Below are positions 1 to 13,200 of a stretch of 64,000 nucleotides of DNA, one piece after another (within the stretch, counting starts at the first letter, position 1; each line of letters starts with the position of its first letter). Source of the stretch: Bolinopsis microptera. Its lineage: Eukaryota; Ctenophora; Tentaculata; Lobata; Bolinopsidae. Where the stretch lies: the NCBI RefSeq assembly GCF_026151205.1, contig NC_087082.1, positions 13,115,865 through 13,179,864 on the forward strand, given 5' to 3'. Under the pieces are notes generated by a model. That model made no database searches and was not told where the DNA came from. It saw nothing but the letters and a program-made list of their open reading frames with translations. The translations under genes and the position numbers were made by a program.

Positions 1-778
1 CTAAATGGATCGGCGGCGGCGTTTCACTAAAATTACACCGGCGGCGGCGGCGTACGCCGGCGTGAGCCGTGAAATCAAGGCCAACTAAATTGAGGTCTAT
101 GAAATATGAATATGATCATGTACTTAATTTGGGTAATTTAGACTTAACTTCGACAAATGATGTTGGTATATTGTTATGGTATTATCTGCTATCAAATAAA
201 AGTTGAGACAAATTGATACAATTATTTTAATTAAGGTAAAATATATAAACAATAAATCATTGCCGAAATCAATGGATCTCTCAATATTTTTTGTTGGAAA
301 CAAAATCATAGTTTTTAGAACAAAACAGTGTATATTTGAAATTCTTAACATTCATTCTAGATCGCTGACTAGAAAGAATTAAACCTGCAGCCGACTAGGT
401 TCTTTCAATTTCCGCACTACTGGCAGGTATACAATGCACTATTCTTACTATGTTTGAGAGTATTGGGAAAGTTTTTTGCCTATCGGCCCAAAATCTTAAA
501 AGTTCGAATTGTAAAATTTCTTCTTCAGTCAAACTTATGAGTAGGTATCTGCTCAGTTCTTCTGATAATCAATATTGTTAAGTTAGCTAAAGGTGTGTAT
601 CATGTGTTTGTTGCCCCTAGCCGCTAATCGCTATCAGTAACACTGATATCTTCAAATGAAGACAGAATTATTTTGAAGTCAGAAAATGCACGCCGTACGC
701 CGATGTACGCCGGGGTGTATCGGCGGCGTTCGGCGTGGCAAAATCACCCGGCGGCGGCGGCGTTCGGCGGCGGCGGAC
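1..778. repeat. CGG-rich direct repeat pair in AT-rich DNA
   Basis: Two GC-rich islands, about 1-70 and 690-778, share the arrangement CGGCGGCG, then AAAATnAC, then CCGGCGGCGGCGGCGT. The DNA between and around them is AT-rich. They could be the two ends of one ~0.75-kb element or two copies of a satellite monomer. The translations across them are low-complexity arginine runs and I do not call them coding. No exon of the neighbouring TTC39C gene was found here, so this is probably intronic or upstream. Confidence 0.45.
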
Positions 779-1214
779 AAGCCTGCTTTAAACAAAGCAA
801 CGATTTATCTGGCCAAACCACGACTCGTGAGACAAAGACGTTTGTCTAAATTTCAATGGAACTATTTGATGAAACAATTGTTTATTTTCAATTTGACCAC
901 TTACTTAATTATTGTATTAATTTGTACAGTATCGTTGTGGAACACAACAAGAAAATTGAGAATAATCTTGTGCGAGGGTATAAGGGACCCAGATGTCGTT
1001 TCTAACCCAAATTAAAACGTTAAGGCCAGCATATCTAAAAAATACCTCAAACTGATTCCGCCTTGTTAGACACAGGGGTGGCATATAAAAATATAAGTGG
1101 GGAGGATGTGGAATCACGCTATTAGCCGTTCTCCGCACATAATCGCAATATTTTCCGCATTCAAAAAGATTGTCTTCCGACATTCATCAACCTAATTTGA
1201 TTACACTTCTCCAG

Positions 1215-4200
1215 GTCCTGACTGCAGAAGCATTGCTGTTGATTGCTGTAATGAAGATGGCGGTTAAGCGCTGCATCAAGCACTACTTGAAAGCAGGTAG
1301 ATAACACTGCTATAAACTTATCATTTTCTGTGATGTAAACGAGGGAGGGGGGATGACTGAATCACAAACATATCCTGATTTATCCCAAAACTTTCTTCCG
1401 TATGAGACAATTTGATATTAAACAAGAAATCAAATTGTCAGTATAAATGATAGGTCAGGAATTTGATTAGTAACTCAGGAGTTTGATTAGTAACTCAGGA
1501 GTTTGATTAGTTACTCAGGAGTTTGATTAGTTACTCAGGAGTTTGATTAGTTACTCAGGAGTTTGATTAGTTACTCAGGAGTTTGATTAGTAACTCAGGA
1601 GTTTGATTATTTACTCAGGAGTTTGATTAGTTACTCAGGAGTTTGATTAGTTACTCAGGAGTTTGATTAGTTACTCAGGAGTTTGATTAGTTACTCAGGA
1701 GTTTGATTAGTTACTCAGGAGTTTGATTAGTTACTCAGGAGTTTGATTAGTTACTCAGCAATATGATTAGCAAAAATATCAGCACTGCTACTAATATAAC
1801 TGAAGTTGCATAATATTTTTAATAATACCTATTACTTTACAATTTACATGTCATACATAGCGAAGCTTTTATGATTTTGAGAATACACCTCAATGTATAC
1901 CTCCCAGGGAGTGCCTCCCTGTTAAGCTGTTGTTGCAGTTTTAAACTTAATTTTAATTTAGAATATGAAGGGTATATCTCACTTGTTTCAGGTATGAATT
2001 TGAGGAAGTCCTGGAAGATTCTAGCTGCAACACAACTCAAGATTGTGGAGTTGTGTGAGAATGCTGGCATCAACAGTACTAAACTAGGTTAGAAGAAATT
2101 CATTTTAATAATCCTTAAATTTAAAGCCTTAGTCCCTCGGACACACTCATTCTCGAGAGATCCACAATTCGGAGAAATCTCCTAATTTTAGCCGTTACAT
2201 TTATTTAGCTGTGTTAGTTAACGTACTTGGCTTACTATTGTTCATATTATTAGTGCTTATTAATTGTATGTAGTGCCTTCTACATGATAGAGTACTGTAT
2301 CAATCATTGGGATCAACTCAATATCCACGGTGTATTTATTGACTTATATTTATATCAGGATAGTTGTTTGAAAACAATCCGATTGAGGAAAATAATTTAA
2401 ACTCAACCTAACTGCCAAGTTTTAGTGTTGGTTGTATTTGTAATCAAACATGATATTACATAATGTAGGGGAAGATTTTAAATAATTAAATTGTCAAACT
2501 TACACTAACTTACAAAAACAGGCCGATGGGTGACCGACAACTGAACCCAATTGAACCTAGTTCCCACTAACCAATCAGCTTAATTACCCTATAGTGTAGA
2601 CACTGTTCAGACCTGTCTTATTGAAATGTAACTGAAAGTTGAGACGAACTAATTTCCCTTCTCTAGATGACTTGATAGCAGAGGAATGCGATGAGGAATG
2701 TGATTCCACTACAAAAGACACTTCCCGTCCTTATCCAGCTGAAGATAACTTCCTACAGTCTTTTGATCTAGTCGAGGACTTCCAGAGCTTCTTTGACAGC
2801 AGTGAGTTGAAATGTTTGAAGTGTTTGAAATGTTTGAAATGTTTGAAATGTTTGAAATGTTTGAAATGTTTGAAATATTTGAAATATTTCAAGAGGAGGC
2901 TATGTATGAACATGGGTTAAATTCCCAATTTATTACAGTTTAATCTGATATTTATAACCCAGACACATGAATGACCATTGATCAATTGACACTATAATTT
3001 ATCACAATATGCTAACATTTTGTCTCAGAAGACACATGTGTGCCAGCTATAAAAGATCTCAAACAGCTAAAAGTAATGTCTCTATTTGGATATGGTACGT
3101 TTTATAAATTATACTCTTATCTTAACAAATCCTAAAATTTATCGTTAGTCGTGATATTGTAAATTTTAACAACAAAAAGCTACAAAATTTTTGTTTTTAT
3201 TCTTCTAACAATTATTGTTATGGAAAATGGAAATTACTCCATGTTATAACCCTCAACCAGAATATTCCTAAACACATAATATTATTTGTAATTGCGTTTT
3301 ATGTTACCGAAATAGTGAAATGAGCAGTTTTGCGTGTAATCTTATTGTCCAATAATCCAAAAATACAACCTAAAACTAAAAGTAACATTATCAAATTTCT
3401 CCTTTTATTCTCTTGCAGAATATCCAAAGTGTTGAACTTATACATGAATTGTAAAAATATGGGGGCAGATTGTATTACATTTGCTGCAGGTAATTTGGTC
3501 CTAAAAAATGTATCAAAGACGGTAAAATACCGCTGTTATCTTTACAAATGAGGAGATTATACTCTTTCAAACATAATTTAATTCTACAATTCTGTCTACT
3601 CAACCTCTTTTTCTAACGAATTTATGTATGACCATCCGTACTTGATACATGAAACTAACTTTATCAGTGATGAGTTACTTACTTGTTTACTTGAAATTTT
3701 TACCTGGTTTTTGTTTCAAATGATTATCTTCGTCGATTAGTCACGTGACTGAGCAATAGAACACCCTCCGTAATATATCTGAAAGTTCACAACATAACCA
3801 TCTAAATTTTTGAGTCCGGGAAGGAAATCTGAGAATCTTAAAAAGTTTAAAATATCGAACACTGTAGTCTAGATCCCATCTCTATCACCACTAATATCAT
3901 GTGAACTGCTTACTCAATACACAGACTCATCATGTGACTATTTAACTTATCACGTGACTATTTAACTTATCACGTGACTATTTAACTTATCACGTGACTC
4001 TTACACAGGATTGTTCCACCTGATCTTATCCCTGATCCCACCTACTGTGTTACGGGTAGTTAACCTGCTTGGTTTCCATGGTAACAGATATCTGGGTCTT
4101 ACTTCTCTCCGAACAGTCAGTAAATCCTCTCCTAACTTCAGATCTACCTTAGCGAGGTAGTTCTTTCAGCTTATTCTGGGTATTTAGTGATGATTCTGAG

Positions 4201-7200
4201 AATCATTTTTGATAATGATAGTTGGGGACGAAGTGAGAGTCACAATTTATTTGTATTTTAAGAGAATTTGTGGCTTTTTTAATGACGAACCTGTTTAACA
4301 ACGTACGTGAATCTGGTGCTCTTAACTTTGCGACCAAAGTTAATTAGTTCAATGACAACTGTAACTCAGGAGTTACATTGCGGCGGTGTACTATTATTTT
4401 TAGTTATTTCAAGCAGTTTAGTTACGTTGAAGTTAAGGTTTCTCAATGATAAACAAATATAGTGTAATAACGGTTGATTTATTCCAGTCTTTCATTTCTC
4501 AGTGTAACGTTGCTATGGTACCACGTCTCCCTCAGACCTACCTTCATCTCCAACTCTCAGCTCCTCGTATCAGGTAAAACAACTCGTACTACTATAACTC
4601 AATTGGCTACTATTTCTTTGTATGAACCGCAGTTTATCCGATAAACTATAAAGAGAGACCTTCCACTGCAATATTCGCTTTCCTCCTGAAGGCTGAAATG
4701 TCGCTCCAGTTATACTCTTAAACAAACAATAACACCAAACGTGTGTGTACCTAGGTATAAACCAAGGAGAGAAGATTATAGATCAGACTTTAGGACCGGA
4801 ACTGCGGGACACCTGGATAACTCTTTACTTTTCTGGAACTATGACAAAACTTCAGGTACACACAACCTCTAACTCTCTAACATGACAAAACTTCTGACCT
4901 GAAGTGTACCTGTACAGTGTACACTTCACCTGTAATATGTTTCATGCTTTGTACTTTTTATATCGTTCATATTTCGTACTTCTTATGTTGTTCATGTTTT
5001 AGCTGTTTAACTGCACTCGTATGAGTCGTAAACATGACTGCACTCGGTTCTCTTCAGTGTGCCTGGTTTTATTTTCTCATTGGAAATTCTGACAAGTTGC
5101 AGTAATCACACATTTTTTAGTTGCAGTTATTGTATCGTTAAAATGGAATTATGGAGAATGTATATTGTATACTCAGTCCAAGTAGTCATTGGGGTTATGT
5201 TACACATACATATAATAAGGACTGTACATTATGTAGAAAGTGCTTCATGAACATGTTAAATTGACATCCTTCTTGTTTGTAAACCGAAACCTTTAGCTTA
5301 ACAAGCTAAGGATTAAATATCATTTATATAATGAACTGATGTACTTTTCTGCAAAACTCCCATATTTCATTACTCCATCCAGTATTCAGCCTTATCTTAT
5401 CTTATATATAACATTGTCCCGAGTACTGGGACATAAGTCAACCCAATTTTAAAATACAGACTTAATGACTGAACTCTTATTTTAGCCTGTAAAATTAATT
5501 GATTTCTAATTGATTTCTAATTGGCTGTTCATCAGGGTAATGTGGAAGGTGCTCTAGAGCTGTTTCAAGCAGCAGCAGTGAAAGCGGCACATCTTAGAGA
5601 GTGCAAGTTGATGGCTTACTATGAAATAGGTAACTTAATCTTGTTAAATTATCATTTTAAGTTAGCTAGAATGTTAGATAACACGATATCCTTACCTTAT
5701 TAATATGAGCTAAATTTTTTGCTTACATTTACTGTAGGCCATTAAATTACTCATATAATTCACATGTCCGATTCAATGTTAACATTTAGTTAGTTAGTAA
5801 ATTTTCTGCTAATCCTGATAAAGCTTAATCTCAGGCTGGTGCCAGCTAATTATTTGGAACTGGACTCAAGCCTCAGAAATATTCCTAGAGTATGTGATAA
5901 TTTACAGTTGGCAAATATCCATTTACTCATATTGTTGATATACGTAAATTTTGTGATCACAACAATTTTCTTGATTTTGCACTTGATATATTAAACAAAA
6001 ATGTTTAAAGAATGTATATTTTCAGTTTAATGGCGGAAGCACGGTGGTCGAAAGGATTTTACGGTTACCTAGCCGCCAGTAAGTTACACAATACACAATA
6101 TGCATACAGATAAATATGTAAGCTTATAGACATATAAACTGTTTATATATACATGTAGCTGTTATTAAATCTTACATAACATGAACATCACATAAATCTT
6201 AAAAGAAGCATTCGCAGCGTAGAAATGATTTGTAAATAACATGAGCCAAATGTTCTGAATTGGTCACAGGATCTATTTACCTCAGTTCTCAGTTTAATCT
6301 CCAATTTATTTGTACTTCCTTCCGGTACCACTTCCCTCTTAAGTCCTAGCTGGTAGTCTTTGACGTCAAATGACGTGCATGTACACCACTGCTCATAAAT
6401 TATTTGTCTGTACTCATTTCAAGATTCTAATGCACAACCAAATGCAGTTTAGGTATAACTTCGCTACTTCCTCCTCGATTTCAGATTTGACCTCAAATCT
6501 GTATATTTGTGGGGATAATATATCGCAGAATTTCCGGTGATAAAACGACGTCAGGCGCGGTAATAAATTTTATACATGTCAGCATAAGAGAAACGCACAT
6601 GGTGGAGCGCGCGCATGGTTGGTTTCACGTATTATATTATATCATGCATGCCGCGGGAACTAAAATTTTCAAGTGCTTACCAGCTCACTGCTCTAGATAG
6701 CTAGAATCTAGATGACACAAACATCTTACAATCACGTACTATACATTTTGTGAGTGCTAAATCTTCATCCCTGTCTTCTGAGGTTCGAAACAATATTATC
6801 GGTTAGATTGTAGAACTGATTCACCACAGTGCTGTTTCCGTCCACCTTAAATTAGACAAATCACTCCACTCCTATAATAGTCCTATGATACATGTAATCT
6901 ATTATACTATTGACTGATTCTGACATTATGTATATTTCAGTATCAATGGGAGCGAGTGGAGGTTCAGTTGCTGCGTGTAGAGCGATACTAGCAGGGTTAC
7001 CGGGCAGAATCAAGAAGACTGTAAATATCGAGCTAGACACTTACTGCTCTAGGAAGGTACGTGTTTTATGAGCTTGATAATCAGTTAGTGCCTCAGCGAC
7101 AATTCGGAAAGTTAGTCTTCTTGATCAATAAATTAATTGTTTATAGTGCTGTCAACTGTTATATATCGCAGGCAAATCAGGGTTCAACCAGTGGCGTAAC

Positions 7201-10200
7201 GTTGCCTGTTGGCGCCCCCCCCCCCCGCCGAAAATGCGCCCCCCTGTTGGCGCCCCATCCCCTTTTGGCGCCCCCTTTGCCGCCACTCCCTAAAATTGAA
7301 CAAATTAGGTGATTTTAGAGGATACGCCGGTAAAATCTTTAAAAATGCGTGTTTCTAGAACAAAACGTGCAGTTTTGCTAGTACCTCAGTTAAGTTTTTC
7401 AAAATTGTCCTGGCACATTCTAACGACGATTTTGCGCCCCCCTAAGATGCCCCCCCCCCCCCCCCCCCCCCGCACAGCGGGGTCAGCGGGGCCCTTCGTT
7501 ACGCCACTGGGTTCAACTGTTACTAGTTCAATACTGTATCATTTTTCTTGTATGTAAACGAACTAGTATCCTGCAAAGCTATGCCATGTACTAAATACAC
7601 TTGAAGTTCTACTTGAAATCTTATGTAGGCCCCGTTTAGCTGCTTCATTTCCCTTCGTGCTTACAAGTTTTGAGCTCCCGATGCCTTAACTAATATCTAA
7701 ATCTGATAACATAATTTGATCTCTTGCAATTTTGCGTGAACGAGAAAGTAAAAGCCCAATCACCAGGATAATTACAGAGAGTTTTAATAATGGGATTCTT
7801 CAGGCCTTATCTCACTATAATACCTGGAACATCACGTTTATGGACTTAATCCGGCTCTGTGGAGGACAAATCTCACTCCCTCATTCCTACTCTCATATTG
7901 TGGTAATCGTGGGCTGGTTTGCACCTGGATGACAAAGGAGCAGTCCTAGATCGTATAATCTCCCCATTTATCTTGCATGAGTGTCATTGTCCACCTTTGC
8001 TTATGTGTGTATAGCATTATCATAGCAGAACGCAAGCAAAGTTTTTGGGCGTAGCTATAAGAAATCGGGGATCGGGATATCTTGTGAATTGGTTTTGTTG
8101 AAATGGCAAAATAAACAGTATTTTTGAGGGTCCTGTGATGTGATTCTCTCAGCTACTTCCGTAAGACCTGTTTGTTAGGCTGTCGTGTTGGGAGATAACA
8201 TTTATCTGGGACTACATTAAAAAAGGCTGAACTGCAACGAATATGCAGCATTGATTCACTGAATACGACACATTTCCAATTAGAGACATGATCTGAATTA
8301 TTACTCGGTATATTTTCATTTTACAGTTCAGTATTACAAATCAGTTCAGTATTACACAAATCAGTTCAGTATTACACTAAACAGTTCAGTATTACACTAA
8401 TTGCATACGTTGCTCTTTTCTTACTCTCTTATCTTAGTGCTTATCTCTGTTGATTGTAACGTGCAGCTACAGTGGTTTGTGTATCACCGTGTTACACGAC
8501 CATGACCATCCCGCCCAGCGAGTATGGTGAAAAGGAGATCAACATGTTAAGGGGTGACTCAGTTGAACTTCTCAGCAAGGCTATGTACGAGATGGAGATC
8601 ACAGCAATGAAGCAACTATCCCCTTCGTGCGTGAAGAAGATGAACAAGAACACTGCGTGTGACTTGTTGCACGATGCATTAAGATATTTGGAGGAGTTCA
8701 CTGGTGTCGTATCCACGGACTACAAGATGGCCTCAAACTCAGTTAAACATCTTATGTTCGAGACACAGGAGACCATCATTAAGCTGCAGTCAGAACTACT
8801 AGCCTGCAAAAATGAACAGTTGGAATCGTTGCAGACGTCAGTTAAATCGTCAGTCGGAGAGTCTGTCAAGGCTGAATTCCAATCCTTCAGCTCGGTATTA
8901 CAGGCGAATTGTCCAGAATCTCAGAAGCCTGTCAGTTCTGAAATGATCAAGAAAGCTGTGAAAACTGTGGTACAGGAGGAAGACCGAAACAAAAATCTGA
9001 TGATTTTTGGTTTATCGGAGCAGGACAATGAGGAGCTCAGCACCGTGGTCAGTGAAGTGTTCTCAGCAATCGGAGAGAAACCCAGAATCGAAGCTAGTAG
9101 AGTCGGAAAGCTCAAACCTGGCAAGGCTGTGAGACCAGTTAAAGTGACTGCGGCAAGTGCAACAATTGTTAATCAGATTCTCGCTAAATCGAGAAACCTG
9201 CGAGCAACGGAAAAGTTTAAAACTGTTTTTATCAGCCCAGATCGATCTCCAGAACAGAGAGCCAAGCAAAGAGAACTCATCAGGGACATGAAAAAACTGG
9301 TAACTGAGCAGCCTGATAAGCTACACTTTATCAGAAACGGTGCTATAAAGAGTACTGATAAGACTAATAAGACTGCAGAATGAGCTTGTGTGTTTTTAAT
9401 AATTGATTATTATTATATATATTATTAGTATATATTACTATTAGTGTATTCAAGTTTTTGTTGTGTGGAGGATGTTTTAACTCACTCTTGTGTGCCCAGT
9501 CTTGCACTGTCAGTATTTCTCGACACTTTGAGCACACAAAACTGTCAGTTTTCGCGACAATTGTCAGATTTCGTTTTCAGTTCTGTCAATTTCAAGCGCT
9601 ACTAGCTCTTCTACTAGTAGTCTACTTCAGCTCACATTAAAGGGAGTTTTCGTCGTGCGTGTAGCGCCCTTCAAGTTTAACTTGGACGGATAGGATTTAT
9701 AAAACTTCTGATTATAATATTTATACTATATTGTATTTTGTATCTATGTATTTTAGTAAATGGTCATTAGAACCACCGGCACCGTCCGGGCCCAAACAAA
9801 CAAACAAACAAACATTGATAAATTGGACAATAGTGTAAGTAATTGAAGTAAATTGTATATAAAATTGTCACAAAAAATAATTCAATCTCATAAAATCAAA
9901 TCTAAAGCATAGTCAAATGTCCAATAGCTTTCAGGAAATCCATGGTGTTGGTGAAGTTGTCGTAATCGTCTACAATTCTCTGAAGCTGCTGATCGTAGCG
10001 GATCCATTTAGGGACACGGGGGTCAGGAAGCTCTCGTCCTTCTCTCTTGGTCTTCTTCCCGTCGCGTCTGTAAGGGCCTGCTTTTAGGCGATCGAGGAAC
10101 TTCCAAATAGTGGGCTTCGAACAGGAAAACATTGAGTGGAATCCACACTGCCATCCTTCTGCGATGATGGAAGAGCGGGGAATCATCATATGGGCGGCTT

Positions 10201-13200
10201 CGTGTTGATTTCAAAAGTGGAGAGCGAGATTAGGATTTGTGGTTGATATCCAGCCATGTCGAATGTTATTAGGTAGGAGGGGTTTCAGGTGTCTCCAGGT
10301 TCGAGGGATGTCGGTCTCTGGTACGTAGGCAATAGCTCCAGTCATAGCGAAGTATTCCCGAGCAGGTGAGTTAGCAGTTAGATACTCCACCCAGATGTTG
10401 GTCTGCTTTACATGCTTCCGGAGGGCTTTCTTGTAGTGAAAATTGCATCCTTGTCTGATAGTATAGGGCCACACGGCAGCAACAGCGTTGTGAAATGTAA
10501 ATGGCGAACTCGTAGTCCATTAGGATGGACTACGATGGACGACCCTCTAACGAACAAGTTGCGTTAGAGGGTCGTCGTTTTGCCAGGAAGGAGTCCACAG
10601 CAAAGGGGGAGGTGCCAGCCGTCAGGAAAGAGACCGTGGACAGTGAAGAGTTGGTGGAAGGGATTAGGTGCTGACTTGAAAGTACCGTCGATTACCCAGG
10701 TCACGAGGGTTAGAGGGATGTCTGTTCGCTGCCTTTCTGCTTCTTTGTATCATTCTGTTTAGGGAAAATAGCTGACAACTAAGTTTGGCTCTGGATTCGT
10801 AACCCATACCACGAACTGTTTCAGATATAAGGTACTTCGTCGGTTGATCTTCACCGATATACAAACTCAGAAATAAATTTACTCGCACATTTATCTTTCA
10901 TGAGGCCTGGTACTGCCTTGTTAATGTTACTAAATAAGTAATTTTCTTTGGGATAATTGTCAAAGTGACAACCCATCTCTTGAAAATCTTTATGCAGATT
11001 GCAGATCTACTGTTAAGAAAATAAGAAACTATCAGTATCCGTAAAATATAATTTAAGGTTACTATATTTGACCTTGAGTGTATCATACCAGAATCTATAC
11101 ATTAACAATTTCGATGAATCTAAATTAGCTGCTCATAAATATATCGGTTTATCTAAAATTATCCGGGGTTTTACAAGTTCTAACCCAAATAATGCTGGTA
11201 CTGTAATACGAATCTTATGCTTTAACTTAGGAGACAGATTAAGAGCAAGCTTCTTTTGAGGAGCAACGAATGGTATTTCATCAAAGCCTAGTCTGTCTAC
11301 TGAGACTAACTGATGGTATTGAATCCAGCGTGCGACTGCTCTGTTTCCCGTATGAAATTGTTCCATCATGCCATCCAAAGACGTTGATCTGTACACCATT
11401 CTGCTTCTCCACCTGCCCAGTCTGGTAATGAATTAATGTAATTCTAATACAAGAACCGTTCGACCACCTTTTTTTTAAGAGAACCGGGGCAGGAAACGAT
11501 AATATAAAAGCTGACAATTAAAATAATATAATTAAAGATCAGGAATCAGTATCATATAAGTTTATCTAGCAGTTATTCTAACCTCATGAATAGGAATTGG
11601 GAAGCTGCTTTTCAAGTGCCGCAACAAGCGCCCATTCCAGACATTCGGCAAACACACGCAAAGCCTAACTCACGTCTCACGCTTTCACGGTAGCAGAAAA
11701 CTGAACGATAAACTAACTGATAAGCGAGAGCAGCAGTTTTAACATATGACCTACACACAAATTTAACTATTACAAAATCACTTAGCACTACTGTTAACTG
11801 TATCGTTATGCAGATTATAAGTTATAATCAGCCGGAAATCTATACAGCTCTGTAACAAAACCGTTGGCTGCACTCTTCAGAAAATGTTAACCCCGTCTAT
11901 GATGCTGTCATTGAAACAGATGTCAACGTGTTGTTCAGATCAATTACCGGGGTCGCCACATAACATAAAATATGATATTTTTAGTTCGGCTACACACGCC
12001 CCAGAAACAATGTTGAAGGGATCGCTGCTTCTGTAATTATTGTGGTCGATACTTTTACCAGCTCAAAGCTTGTTTTCACAGCTTACCTCTGATATAGGAC
12101 GGAAGTCAAACACAAGTTTTAGTTTTATCCCTGATTACATAATCTCGTCTGGACCCTAACTGTAGCAATAAAACGTAATTTTTGGCAGGCTCCTGCGTTG
12201 TTTCCTTTCTTTACTTCTGTAAGACCTATTAAAGGCTGTTGTTCTGAGGGAGTATCATCCTGCTGGAGCCACACAATAATACAATGATCAATACTGTCAT
12301 ATGTGTTCGTGCCATGTTATAATCATAGTATTATATTCGTAGTATCAAACTGGCTAAGTTGCTATATTTCAGAGCGAGATGTTAGCAAGTTCTAAGAATC
12401 TTGAGTACGAATGTAAGCTGGCTACTCTGGAAATTATCTACGTATGGAAGTGTCTGACCCTGAGTGAAGCTCAGGCTGAAGAACTCATTCAAGCTGTTGA
12501 TAGTGAGTTGATATTTATCTTTTTCTATAAAAACAGTCGATCAGTTCCACGTGCTGGTGGGTCTGTTTGGTTTTTGTTCTGTAAGTATCTACAGTTTTGG
12601 TAAAATCTACGTTTAAACTGGATGTCTAACTCTAAACTAAGCCACCGCAAGGAAGGCTTACAGTCGACGCCGACCAATCAAAAGAAAGAACTCTGAAACT
12701 AATTAGTAATAATTAGTAATAATTAGCAAGAATTCAGTACATGTGATATAAGTGATAAGAGAAATACCCAACCTTTTCTCAGATCGACCACAACAACTCT
12801 CCCCCTCCTGCCTGGCTGTTAGTTATCTACTGGCTGGCCTATCATGGAAAACCTTACACAATCCTCATAAAGCTGAACAGGTTATTTTCTGGAGCTTTCT
12901 TTTTTCCCTAATAGTCTTTTAATTGGATATAATTGGGGGATGGGGATTATTTCGGCGTTGAAAATTCTATTTATTTTCTAAAAGTAGCGATTAGAGGTAT
13001 TCTGAAGACCCCTTCCGGGCCCTCTTCCCATTAACTTATCTCACTTTTAAAATAATATCTGATTGCAGGCGTTTAAGATATCAGATACCATTACCCAGCC
13101 AGACCAGCGGGACAACTACATCACCGTGTGTGTTCTTAGTGAGATGGCGGAGTTGTATCATCAGTTAGGACAGGTTTGTCAAGAATCAATAGTTCCCACA

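Noticed and set aside
1453-1770. CRISPR-like array
   Set aside because: Head-to-tail 20-bp units without unique spacers; eukaryotic intron.
2639-2920. Protein with Lys-Cys-Leu repeats
   Set aside because: The first part is TTC39C exon 3; the repeat part follows a strong GTGAGT donor and is a 10-bp intronic minisatellite.
3330-3551. Possible extra TTC39C exon at 3,419-3,489 (good polypyrimidine tract, GTAATT donor)
   Set aside because: Exon 3,029-3,094 joins 4,009-4,156 directly in phase to give the family sequence FGYGLFHLILSLIPP; including this piece breaks the phase or inserts non-family residues.
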